Under the pieces are notes generated by a model that ran no database searches, had not been told where the DNA came from, and saw only the letters and a program-made list of their open reading frames with translations. Shown piece by piece: positions 41,101 to 49,669 of a stretch of DNA of 64,000 bases (its first letter is position 1; every line of letters begins with the position of its first letter). Origin of the DNA: Pseudomonas benzenivorans. GTDB lineage: Bacteria > Pseudomonadota > Gammaproteobacteria > Pseudomonadales > Pseudomonadaceae. The position numbers were made by a program, and so were the translations under genes. The stretch is from positions 1,798,001 to 1,862,000 of the forward strand of contig NZ_CP137892.1 in the NCBI RefSeq assembly GCF_033547155.1, read 5' to 3'.

Positions 41101-44100
41101 GCGAGGATGTCTCCGAGGTGATTGCCGGCGAAGGCAACGACTTCATCCTCGGCAGCAAGATGAACGTGCAGATGGCCGGCAACGAGGGCGACGACTGGAT
41201 CGAGATCGGCAGCCAGGACGGCGCGCCGGGCGACAACTTCGACCCCTTCGGCACCGACTCGGTCATCGGCCACGACGTGTTCCTCGGTGACGGCGGCTTC
41301 GACGAGATGATCGGCGAGGGCGGCGACGACATCATGGTCGGCAGCGCCGGCCCGGACAAGATGAAGGGCATGTCCGGCTTCGACTGGGCCACCTACAAGG
41401 ACAGCCGCTACGGCGTGAGCGTGGACTTCTTCGCCAATGCCTTCAACGAGACCCCGCTGTCGCCGTCGATCGCCGCGGTCACCACCAAGTTCGCGCAGAT
41501 GGAGGGGCTCTCGGGCTCGGCCTTCGCCGACCATCTGCGCGGCGACAATGCCGACGCGGCGCAGATCGCCGCGGCCGGCGCCTACGGCAGTGTGTTGACC
41601 AACAACCATATCGACCTGATCAGCGGCCTGCGGACCTTCCTCGGTAGCGCCGCAGCCGGTCCGGACGGCATCCTCGGCACGGCCGACGATCAGTTCGGCG
41701 CGGGCAACATCATCCTTGGCGGTGACGGCAGCGACATCATCGAGGGGCGAGGCGGCGACGACTTGATCGACGGCGACATGTGGCTGAACGTGCGCATCAG
41801 CGTGCGTGCCAACCTCGATGGCAGCGGCGATGAGATCGCCAGCTTCACCAGCATGAAGCCCATGGTGCCCTTGATGCTCAATGGCACCTACAACCCCGGG
41901 CAACTGGTCATTGTGCGTGAGCTGATCGCCGGCAACGGCGGTTTCGACACGGCCATGTTCACCGGCAACTTCAGCGAGTACCTGATCGCCATCAGCAACA
42001 ATGGCACGCCGCTGGACTTCAGTGACGACATCATCACGGTGACCGACACCTTCGTCGACGGCGACGGCGTCGACCGCCTGACCCATATCGAGCGCCTACA
42101 GTTCAACGATCGCGCCTTCGTCTATGTCAACGGCGCGCTGGTCGAGCAGACCCCGGGCGCGACCCTGGGCGGCAACACCGCCCCGGTGGGGGGGGTGAAT
42201 ATCATTGGTTCGGTTCAAGTGGGGCAAACCCTGGTGGCCTCGGTCGCCGGGGTGACCGACGGCGACAACGTCAGCGCCAGCAATCCGACGGGCGCGGTCA
42301 GCGGTCGGGTGAGCTACTACTGGCAGGTCGAACTGGTTCCGGGCGATGGCTTCTTCCAGGACATCCTGCTGTTCGGCGGCTTCCCGGCGGTTGGCCAGAG
42401 CTTCACCGTCACCCCGGACCTGCAGGGGCTGAACCTTCGCGTGCGGGCGGTCTATCAGGACGCCCACGGCGTGCTGGAGAATGTCTATTCGGCGCCCACC
42501 GCGGATGTGGCCGCCGGCGCGCCAGTGGCGCCGCTGGCGCCGCTGCCGGCCGAATCCAGCACCAGCAGCCCGGGTATCCATCTGATCCGCTCGGACCTGC
42601 AGTTCATCCTCGACTCGATCAAGATCGCCGAGCAACACGCGGCCGGCGCCGACCTGCTGTCGCTGCTGCCCCATGAGCGTTCGGTCCTGGGCTTGCGCAC
42701 CGTCACCGGCGAGCTCAACAACCTGCTGGGCGGCCAGAGCCAGTTCGGCGCGGCCGACACGGTGTTCCCGCGCCTGCTCGAGCCGGTGTTCAACCCGGCC
42801 GAGGGCGGCACCTCCTATCAACAGACCAGCGGCCTGGTGCAGGATTCGCAGCCGCGCATCATCAGCAACCTGATAGTCGACCAGACCCCCAACAACCCGG
42901 CGGCGGTGGCCGCGGCGGCGGCGGCTCTGCTGCAGGGCTCCGAACTGGTCACCAGTCCGGGGCTGGACGGGGTGTTCGGCACGGCCGATGACAAGGATGT
43001 GTTCTTCCTGCCCAACGTGGCCCCGGACGAAGGGCTGTCCGCGCCGTTCAACCCCTGGATGACCTTCTTCGGCCAGTTCTTCGACCATGGCCTGGACCTG
43101 GTGACCAAGGGCGGCAGCGGCACGGTGTTCATCCCGCTGCAGCCGGATGATCCGTTGTTCGTGCCGGGTAGCCCGACCAACTTCATGGTGCTGACCCGGG
43201 CCACCAACCTGCCGGGGCCCGATGGCATACTCGGCACGGCCGATGACATCCACGAGCACAGCAACACCACCTCGCCCTTCGTCGACCAGAACCAGACCTA
43301 TACCTCGCACCCCTCGCACCAGGTATTCCTGCGCGCCTACGACATGACGGCCGATGGTCCGGTGGCCAACGGGCGCCTGATCACCAACTGGGAGCTGGGC
43401 GCCGACGGCCGTTTCGGCGGTGTCGGCATCAATGCGGACAGTGAAATCGGCGGCATGGCCACCTGGGCCGTGGTCAAGGCCCAGGCCCGCGACCTGCTGG
43501 GCATCGACCTGACCGATGCCCAGGTGTTCGATGTGCCGCTGCTGGCCACCGACCAGTACGGCAACTTTATCAAGGGGCCGAACGGCTTCCCGATGGTGGT
43601 GATGAAAGGGCCGGATGGCCTGGCCGGAACCGCCGACGACTTCCTCATGGAAGGCAATCCGGCGGCGCCGATCAGCCTGGCCAACGCCGTCAGCACCGGG
43701 CACCAGTTCCTCATCGACATCGCCCACAACGCGGTGCCGATCAATCAGCAGAGCGGTGCACCGCTCACCCCCGACGCCGACGATGTGGCCGGCGGTCCGG
43801 TAGCGGCGGGCACCTACGACAACGAGCTGCTCGATGCCCACTACATAGCCGGGGACGGCCGAGTCAACGAGAACATCGGCCTGACCGCGATCCACCACAT
43901 CTTCCACTCCGAGCACAACCGGATGGTCGCCCACGCCAAGGATGTGGTGCTGGCCAGCAACGACGTGGCCTTCATCAACGAGTGGCTGCTGACCCCGATC
44001 GGCTCGCTGCCGGTCGGCCAGGCCGCGCTCGATGCGTTGGTGTGGAACGGCGAACGGCTGTTCCAGGTGGCCAAGTTCAGCACCGAGATGCAGTACCAGC

Positions 44101-47100
44101 ACCTGGTCTTCGAGGAGTTCGCCCGCACCATCCAGCCGCAGATCGACGTGTTCACCGGGCCGATCCAGGGCTACGACGCCAATATCGATGCGGCGATCGT
44201 CGCCGAGTTCGCCCACACGGTCTATCGCTTCGGCCACTCCATGCTGACCGAGACCATCGACCGCCTGGACCCGAACTTCGTCAACAGCGAGATCGGCCTG
44301 ATCGCCGCCTTCCTCAATCCGCTGGAGTTCGCCGGCAGCGGCCCGACCCCGGACGAGGCGGCCGGCGCCATCGCCCAGGGGGTGACGCGCCAGGTGGGTA
44401 ACGCCATCGACGAGTTCGTCACCGAGGCGCTACGCAACAACCTGGTGGGCCTGCCGCTGGACCTGGCATCCATCAACCTGGCGCGGGGCCGCGACACCGG
44501 CATCCCGTCGTTCAACGCGGCGCGCCGCGAGTTCTACAACATGACCGGCGACAGCCAGCTCAGGCCCTACATCAGTTGGGTCGACCTGCTGCAGAACCTC
44601 AAGCATCCGGCTTCGCTGATCAACTTCATCGCCGCCTACGGCACCCATGCCGAACTGCTGGCCGCCGACGTCGACACTCTGGCGGAGAAGCGTGCGGTGG
44701 CCACGGCCCTGGTCCTGGGCGGCAGTGCGGTGATCAATGCCGGTGGCGTGGGCGGGGCCGAGCGCACCTTCACCGCCGATGACGGCGATCGCCTGGCCTT
44801 CCTCAACAGCACCGGCATCTATGCCAACCTGGCCAACGGCGTGACCACCACCGGGGTCGATCGCATCGACTTCTGGATCGGCGGCCTGGCCGAGGCCATC
44901 ATGCCGTTCGGCGGCATGCTCGGCTCGACCTTCAACTTCGTCTTCGAGACTCAGCTGGAGGCCCTGCAGAACGGCGATCGCTTCTACTACCTGGATCGCA
45001 CCGCCGGCCTGAACTTCGTCACCGAACTGGAGAACAACTCCTTCGCCAAGATGGTGATGAACAACACCAGCGCCACCCACCTGCCGGGGCTGATCTTCCT
45101 GACTCCGGGACTGTACCTCGAGGTGGATCAGAGCAGGCAGTTCAATGCCGGCCTGGGCAGCGTCGACCCGGATAGTGGTGATCCGCTGCTGCCCTGGGTG
45201 ATCCGCGACAACCCCAACACCCCGGGGCCGGACAGCAACTACCTGCACTACACCGGCGGCGAGCATGTGGTGCTGGGTGGCACCAATGGCAACGACATCA
45301 TCATCGCGGGCATCGGCGACGACACCATCTGGGGCGATGCCGGCAACGACCGTCTGGAGGGCGGTGACGGCAACGACATGATCCGCGGCGGCGATGGCGA
45401 CGACATCATCACCGATCGCGGCGGCGACGATAACATCCAGGGCGACGGCGGCAACGACGTCATCCACGGCGGCAACGGCGTCAACCTGATCCTCGGCGGC
45501 TTCGGCCAGGACTTCATCATCAACGGCGAGGACAGCACCGAGACCTTCGGCGGGCCGGGCAACGACTTCATCCTCGGCAGCAACGCCGACGAGCAGAACG
45601 CCGGCAACGAGGGCGACGACTGGCTCGAGGGCGGCCACCTGGACGGCAGCCCGGGCGACAACTTCGATCCGCTGGGGCGCGACCTGGTTTCCGGCAACGA
45701 TGTCTACATCGGCAGCGGCCAGCCGGACATCATGAACGCCGAAGGCGGCGACGACATCATGGTCGGCAGCGCCGGCCCGGGCGACAAGTACATCGGCGCC
45801 TCCGGCTTCGACTGGGCCACCTTCAAGGACGATCTCAGTGGTGTGGAAATCGACCTGACCGTGCGCGCCATCGACGCCGCGCCGGGGCCGGTAGCGGCCG
45901 GCATCCTGGCCCGCTTCAAGGAAGTGGAGGGGCTGTCCGGCTCGCGGCACAGCGACATCCTGCGCGGCGACGATGCCGATGCGGCGATCATCGCCAATGC
46001 CGGTGCCCAGGGCAGCGTGCTGACCAACATCGCCCTGATCGACGGACTGCAGGCGCTGCTCGACACCGCCATCGGCGATGGCATCAACCCGGTGACCTCC
46101 TTCGGCGCCGGCAACATCATCCTCGGCGGCGACGGCAGCGACATCATCCAGGGCCGCGGCGGCGACGACATCATCGACGGCGACAAGTGGCTCAACGTGC
46201 GCATCAGCGTACGCGCCGGGGTCGACGCCAACGGCCTGCCGACCGGAAACGAAATCGCCACCTACGACAGCATGCGCCCGCTGGTGCCGCTGATGCTCAG
46301 CGGCTTCTACAACCCGGGGCAACTGCAGATCGTGCGGGAGATCCTCCCGGGCTCGGGCGGCTTCAACTTCGACACCGCGTTCTATTCGGGGCTGGCCTCG
46401 AGCTACACCATAGTCGAGAACGCCAACGGCACCTACACCGTGATCGACAACGTCGGCACCGATGGCGTCGATACCCTGCTGGGGATCGAGCGCATCCAGT
46501 TCAACGACCTGGCGGTGGTCCTGGTCGAGGGCCTGAATGCCGAGCCGGTGGGGCTGGCCTCGATCAACGACAGCACGCCGGAAGTCGGCTCGCTGCTGAG
46601 CGCCGGCGTCGAAGGTGTGACCGACGCCGACAACCCAGGGCTGGGACGCGTCACCGGGCCGGTGAGCTATTACTGGCAAGCCGACTTCAGCGGTACCGGG
46701 TTGTTCGAGGACATCCTCATCGCGACCGGCCTGGGGGTCGAACAGGCCACCGGCAAGACCTTCCGCGTCACCGGCGACCTCGAGGGCCTGGCCCTGCGCG
46801 TCATGGCCATCTACAAGGATGCCCGTGGCGTGCTGGAGACGGTGTTCTCCGCGGTGACCGCGCCGGTGGCGGCGGTGTCGGTCAACGATCCGCCGGTGGG
46901 CACCATGCTGATCAGCGACATGAACCCGCTGACCGGCCGGGTACTGACGGCGACCCGCGCCTTCACCGATCCGGACGGCCCAGCTAACCCGGTGCTGTCC
47001 TACCAATGGCAGGCCGGGACCGGCGGCGTCTTCACCAACATCGCCGGCGCCACCACCGCGACCTTCATCCCGACCCTGGCACAGGCGGGGCAACAGCTGC

Positions 47101-48650
47101 GGGTAGTGGTGCGCTACACCGATGAGCTCGGCACCCTGGAGACTGTGACTTCGCTGGCTACAGCGGCAGTGAGGAACCTGATCGTCGGCACGGCTGGGGA
47201 CGATGTGCTGAATGGTACGGCATTTGATGATGTGATTCAGGGGCTTGCTGGTAACGACATTCTTAATGGACTGGCCGGGAATGATGTGCTGGAGGGTGGG
47301 ATTGGCAATGACCGGCTCGATGGCGGTACGGGTAACGATGTGCTTAATGGGGGGGGTGGTAACGACATCCTGATCGGCGGTTCAGGTGACGACACCATGT
47401 CCGGCGGGGCGGGCGACGATATCTATGCTGTTACCGACGTGGGGGATGTCGTGGTCGAGCTTGCAGGGGAAGGAACCGATACCGTCTGGACCTCACTGTC
47501 GAGCTACACCCTGACGGCCAATGTCGAGAACCTGACCTACAGCGGTAGCGGAAACTTCAGGGGGACCGGCAACGCCCTGGCCAATGTCATCAGGGGCGGT
47601 GTGGGTAACGATGTGATAGTCGGTGGTGCGGGTGCCGATACGATGATCGGCGGGGCGGGCAACGACATCTACGCGGTTACCGACGTGGGGGATGTGGTGG
47701 TCGAGCTCGCCGGGCAGGGCACAGATACGGTCTGGACCTCACTGTCGAGCTACACGCTGACGGCTAACGTCGAGAACCTGACCTACAGCGGTACTGGGAA
47801 CTTCAGCGGTACCGGCAATGCCCTGGCCAATGTCATCAGGGGCGGTGTGGGTAACGATGTGATAGTCGGTGGTGTGGGTGCTGACACGATGATCGGCGGG
47901 GCGGGCAACGACATCTACGCGGTTACCGACGTGGGGGATGTAGTGGTCGAGCTCGCCGGGCAGGGCACAGATACGGTCTGGACCTCACTGTCGAGCTACA
48001 CGCTGACGGCTAACGTCGAGAACCTGACCTACAGCGGTAGCGGAAACTTCAGGGGGACCGGCAACGCCCTGGCCAATGTCATCAGGGGCGGTGTGGGCAA
48101 CGATGTGATAGTCGGTGGTGCGGGTGCCGATACGATGATCGGCGGGGCGGGCAACGACATCTACGCGGTTACCGACGCCGGGGATGTGGTGGTCGAACTC
48201 GCCGGGCAGGGTACAGATACGGTCTGGACCTCGCTGCTGAGCTACACGCTGACGGCTAACATCGAGAATCTGACCTACAGCGGTACCGGGAACTTCAGCG
48301 GTACCGGCAACGCGCTGGCCAATGTCATCAGGGGTGGTGTGGGCAATGACACCCTGACAGGAGGAGCCGGTAACGATACGCTGGTCGGCGGCCTAGGCAA
48401 CGATATCTTCGTCTTCGGCCCAGGCTTCGGCAACGACATCATCACGGACTTCGACGCCAACCCGGTCGGCGGTCAGGACCTGCTCAACATCGCTGCGTTG
48501 GGTGTGACTGCGGCGACCTTCGCCGCCAGCGTGACCATCGCCGATGTGGGAGCCGACACTCTGGTGTCGGTCGGAGGCGGGACCATCCGCCTGGTCGGCA
48601 TCAACGATGCGACCACCATTACCCAAGCCGACTTTATCCTGGCGGTGTAA
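38199..48650 (+). CDS. Giant RTX double heme-peroxidase 1 (MopA-like, type I secreted)
   Basis: A 3483-residue protein; the ATG follows GAGGG by 7 bp. Module 1 (~1-860) is an animal-type heme peroxidase: Asp181-His182 in GQFFDHGLD, Arg438/Glu441 in GDGRVNEN, proximal His556 in YRFGHS. RTX repeats follow (~880-1110), then an Ig-like spacer (~1330-1450). Module 2 (~1459-2330) repeats this with His1630, Arg1888/Glu1891 and His2013. A second RTX region (~2355-2600), two Ig-like domains and a third RTX region (~2997-3405) with four 82-residue repeats lead to a C-terminal segment ending ADFILAV, like type I secretion substrates. No N-terminal signal peptide is present. Known relatives are large secreted peroxidases including Mn(II) oxidases of the MopA type; Mn oxidation here is inference. 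No transporter genes are nearby. Confidence 0.85.
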   Translation: MATFNIADLEFILQQILISEAHAAGADLRDLIPNTEVAFGLRTVDGSYNNLIEGRSLFGAADTVFPRLLTPIFRTAEPFDPDGPGPALPTSTSYAQISGIVVDSQPRIISNLIVDQSDNNPAAVAAAAGNDGAALVMSPGLDGIFGTADDRPVFLIPNIAPDEGLSAPFNQWMTFFGQFFDHGLDLVTKGGSGTIFMPLQPDDPLYVPGSQTNFMVLTRATNQPGPDGILGTADDVHEHSNTTSPFVDQNQTYSSHPSHQVFLRAYALNGNGAPVATGKLITNRDLGADGRFGTADDVEIGGMATWKVVKAQARDLLGINLTDADFDNVPLLATDQYGNFIKGPNGFPQVVMKGPDGLAGTADDVLVEGNPLAPLDLSNAVRTGHQFLIDIAHNAVPINQQTGTALTPDADSVAGGPVAAGTYDNELLDAHYIAGDGRVNENIGLTAVHHIFHSEHNRLVEVTKSMVLASANLAFINQWLATPVAAIPADPSTLQWNGERLFQAAKFGTEMQYQHIVFEEFARTIQPQVDAFVDFDDTIDPTIVAEFAHTVYRFGHSMLLETIDRLDPSFASSEIGLIAAFLNPLEFAASGPTPDQAAGAIIRGVTRQVGNEIDEFVTEALRNNLVGLPLDLAAINIARGRDTGVPSLNAARREFYAGTGDSQLRPYTSWADFVQHIKHPESLINFIAAYGTHATITGASTLADKRAAATAIVLGGIGAPGDRLNFLNSTGNWASLASGVTTTGLDNVDFWIGGLAEAKMPFGGMLGSTFNFVFETQLEALQNGDRFYYLHRLAGLNFVHELENNSFAKLVMLNTDATHLPSNIFLTPGLILEVDQSRQFNAGLGNADPDSGDPLMPWVIRDNPATPGPDSNYLRYTGDEHVVLGGTDGDDILIASIGDDTLYGDGGNDRLEGGHGNDDIDGGDGDDIITDMGGDDVLKGGDGNDVIHGGPGENLIIAGRGNDFIVTGEDVSEVIAGEGNDFILGSKMNVQMAGNEGDDWIEIGSQDGAPGDNFDPFGTDSVIGHDVFLGDGGFDEMIGEGGDDIMVGSAGPDKMKGMSGFDWATYKDSRYGVSVDFFANAFNETPLSPSIAAVTTKFAQMEGLSGSAFADHLRGDNADAAQIAAAGAYGSVLTNNHIDLISGLRTFLGSAAAGPDGILGTADDQFGAGNIILGGDGSDIIEGRGGDDLIDGDMWLNVRISVRANLDGSGDEIASFTSMKPMVPLMLNGTYNPGQLVIVRELIAGNGGFDTAMFTGNFSEYLIAISNNGTPLDFSDDIITVTDTFVDGDGVDRLTHIERLQFNDRAFVYVNGALVEQTPGATLGGNTAPVGGVNIIGSVQVGQTLVASVAGVTDGDNVSASNPTGAVSGRVSYYWQVELVPGDGFFQDILLFGGFPAVGQSFTVTPDLQGLNLRVRAVYQDAHGVLENVYSAPTADVAAGAPVAPLAPLPAESSTSSPGIHLIRSDLQFILDSIKIAEQHAAGADLLSLLPHERSVLGLRTVTGELNNLLGGQSQFGAADTVFPRLLEPVFNPAEGGTSYQQTSGLVQDSQPRIISNLIVDQTPNNPAAVAAAAAALLQGSELVTSPGLDGVFGTADDKDVFFLPNVAPDEGLSAPFNPWMTFFGQFFDHGLDLVTKGGSGTVFIPLQPDDPLFVPGSPTNFMVLTRATNLPGPDGILGTADDIHEHSNTTSPFVDQNQTYTSHPSHQVFLRAYDMTADGPVANGRLITNWELGADGRFGGVGINADSEIGGMATWAVVKAQARDLLGIDLTDAQVFDVPLLATDQYGNFIKGPNGFPMVVMKGPDGLAGTADDFLMEGNPAAPISLANAVSTGHQFLIDIAHNAVPINQQSGAPLTPDADDVAGGPVAAGTYDNELLDAHYIAGDGRVNENIGLTAIHHIFHSEHNRMVAHAKDVVLASNDVAFINEWLLTPIGSLPVGQAALDALVWNGERLFQVAKFSTEMQYQHLVFEEFARTIQPQIDVFTGPIQGYDANIDAAIVAEFAHTVYRFGHSMLTETIDRLDPNFVNSEIGLIAAFLNPLEFAGSGPTPDEAAGAIAQGVTRQVGNAIDEFVTEALRNNLVGLPLDLASINLARGRDTGIPSFNAARREFYNMTGDSQLRPYISWVDLLQNLKHPASLINFIAAYGTHAELLAADVDTLAEKRAVATALVLGGSAVINAGGVGGAERTFTADDGDRLAFLNSTGIYANLANGVTTTGVDRIDFWIGGLAEAIMPFGGMLGSTFNFVFETQLEALQNGDRFYYLDRTAGLNFVTELENNSFAKMVMNNTSATHLPGLIFLTPGLYLEVDQSRQFNAGLGSVDPDSGDPLLPWVIRDNPNTPGPDSNYLHYTGGEHVVLGGTNGNDIIIAGIGDDTIWGDAGNDRLEGGDGNDMIRGGDGDDIITDRGGDDNIQGDGGNDVIHGGNGVNLILGGFGQDFIINGEDSTETFGGPGNDFILGSNADEQNAGNEGDDWLEGGHLDGSPGDNFDPLGRDLVSGNDVYIGSGQPDIMNAEGGDDIMVGSAGPGDKYIGASGFDWATFKDDLSGVEIDLTVRAIDAAPGPVAAGILARFKEVEGLSGSRHSDILRGDDADAAIIANAGAQGSVLTNIALIDGLQALLDTAIGDGINPVTSFGAGNIILGGDGSDIIQGRGGDDIIDGDKWLNVRISVRAGVDANGLPTGNEIATYDSMRPLVPLMLSGFYNPGQLQIVREILPGSGGFNFDTAFYSGLASSYTIVENANGTYTVIDNVGTDGVDTLLGIERIQFNDLAVVLVEGLNAEPVGLASINDSTPEVGSLLSAGVEGVTDADNPGLGRVTGPVSYYWQADFSGTGLFEDILIATGLGVEQATGKTFRVTGDLEGLALRVMAIYKDARGVLETVFSAVTAPVAAVSVNDPPVGTMLISDMNPLTGRVLTATRAFTDPDGPANPVLSYQWQAGTGGVFTNIAGATTATFIPTLAQAGQQLRVVVRYTDELGTLETVTSLATAAVRNLIVGTAGDDVLNGTAFDDVIQGLAGNDILNGLAGNDVLEGGIGNDRLDGGTGNDVLNGGGGNDILIGGSGDDTMSGGAGDDIYAVTDVGDVVVELAGEGTDTVWTSLSSYTLTANVENLTYSGSGNFRGTGNALANVIRGGVGNDVIVGGAGADTMIGGAGNDIYAVTDVGDVVVELAGQGTDTVWTSLSSYTLTANVENLTYSGTGNFSGTGNALANVIRGGVGNDVIVGGVGADTMIGGAGNDIYAVTDVGDVVVELAGQGTDTVWTSLSSYTLTANVENLTYSGSGNFRGTGNALANVIRGGVGNDVIVGGAGADTMIGGAGNDIYAVTDAGDVVVELAGQGTDTVWTSLLSYTLTANIENLTYSGTGNFSGTGNALANVIRGGVGNDTLTGGAGNDTLVGGLGNDIFVFGPGFGNDIITDFDANPVGGQDLLNIAALGVTAATFAASVTIADVGADTLVSVGGGTIRLVGINDATTITQADFILAV
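47421..48404 (+). repeat. Four 246-bp tandem repeats (82 residues each) in giant gene 1
   Basis: Unit starts fall at 47421, 47667, 47913 and 48159, exactly 246 bp apart. Each unit encodes an IYAVTDVGDVVVELAG block, a WTSLSSYTLTANVENLTYSG block and one RTX turn (GGVGNDVIVGGAGADT). Units are nearly identical at DNA level. Confidence 0.92.
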
Positions 48651-48687
48651 GGAGATCGCCAACAAAGCGAATGAGGTATCAGCAACT

Positions 48688-48724
48688 GGCGTATGGGGCG
48701 GGGAGTCGCCCCATACGCCTTTTT
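48688..48724 (+). terminator. Intrinsic terminator after giant gene 1
   Basis: A perfect 13-bp stem (GGCGTATGGGGCG, loop GGGAGT, CGCCCCATACGCC) is followed by TTTTT, 37 bp after the stop. Confidence 0.92.
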
Positions 48725-49205
48725 GTTTCCGAGGACGCTAGCGGCGTTCATGCGTCTGAACAGGGGGCAGCCAGAGAGCAGCCTTGCGAGCCATGACCTG
48801 TGGTGGAAATACCGCACTTCGAATCTTCCGGCTCAGGTTCGACCACTGGATGGCTCTGTCAAGCCAGGTGGGTACTGGTCCAGGCGTGATATGTGCTCGT
48901 ACGGCGCGTAGAGATGATAGCCAAAGCGTTGGCGCTCAGATTGGGTCCCTTGCTCGTTGGCCTGAGACGCGGAGCCTGTGAGCGGCCTGCAGGGGCCTGA
49001 GTACGACGTTCAGCCCAGTGAGTGGATCACACGGGTGCAATGCTTGAAGCGCTTCGGGCTGGTTGTCGCCGCTAGACGTGCTTCCTAGATCGCACGACCA
49101 GACCATACCCAGATTTTCCCCAGATTTTACCCAGATGTCCGTCGAGAAGGATGGGTGGTGATTTATAAAACCCTATATGTATCAATCAATTATATTTATT
49201 TTTAT

Positions 49206-49260
49206 GGATTGTTCCGTCTATGGACAATTCCTTGACAATGCCCTGGTATGGAACTTTCCT
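49206..49260 (+). promoter_or_regulatory. Putative promoter and operator of giant gene 2
   Basis: TTGACA at 49232-49237 is followed after 17 bp by TTTCCT, a weak -10. Directly upstream, GGATTGTTCC and GGACAATTCC (49206-49231) form an imperfect inverted repeat that could bind an activator next to the -35. The leader to the ATG at 49670 would be about 400 nt. Confidence 0.35.
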
Positions 49261-49377
49261 AAGGACCATGGAGCGTGAAAGCGTGTGAAAAGAGAAAGAC
49301 GTCCATGGCAGGTGTCTGGCGAAGGTGAGAGGGCGCCGACATCTGTCCTTGCCAACGTAAAACTCAGGAGTAACACC

Positions 49378-49485
49378 GTGGACAGAGGCAATTTCGTACA
49401 CCGCAGAGGAGCGGTTCTGGACAACCCCGTTTCAGATCATCTCCGCACCCCGTTCAGACCCCGCCTTCGACGTAGCTCCGCCTGA
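49378..49485 (+). CDS. Possible 35-residue leader peptide upstream of giant gene 2
   Basis: A GTG start 7 bp after CAGGAG opens a 35-codon frame (VDRGNFVHRRGAVLDN and on), rich in Arg, ending at 49485, 184 bp before the giant gene. It has no recognised homologue and could be chance; the well-placed ribosome-binding site is the only support. Confidence 0.25.
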   Translation: MDRGNFVHRRGAVLDNPVSDHLRTPFRPRLRRSSA

Positions 49486-49669
49486 CAGGCGCTTGCGGCC
49501 TTAAGGCTGCCCCCTCGATAACAGATCAACAAAGGCTGTGAGCCATCTCCAGCCTTGTGGCTGCGGGCATCCTTCAAAAAAGCCAAGCATTTCATTCACT
49601 TCGCCAGAGGCGGAGCGGTTTGTTGCAGCCTGAATTTATTCGGTTGCTGCCAGTGTTGAGGAAACGATC

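Larger units (their letters stand above)
48651..49669. other. 1-kb intergenic region between the two giant genes
   Basis: It begins with a strong terminator (48688-48724). The next ~400 bp have mixed composition and no recognisable gene. Bases ~49150-49230 are strongly AT-rich. Around 49206-49260 there is an inverted repeat and a promoter-like TTGACA. A possible 35-codon leader frame follows at 49378-49485. No mobile-element or tRNA sequence is recognised. Confidence 0.6.

Noticed and set aside
38136..42086. Long minus-strand open frame (about 1300 codons) opposite giant gene 1, and similar ones opposite giant gene 2
   Set aside because: It mirrors the GC-rich RTX/peroxidase coding sequence; composition rich in Val, Gly, Asp, His and Gln is typical of antisense shadows, and there is no ribosome-binding site or recognisable domain.
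47421..48404. Regularly spaced repeats suggestive of a CRISPR array
   Set aside because: The period is 246 bp, units are contiguous without unique spacers and encode an in-frame 82-residue protein repeat.
48730..49150. Mobile-element or integrase remnant between the giant genes
   Set aside because: Six-frame reading gives only short frames without transposase or integrase motifs, and no tRNA-like attachment site is seen.
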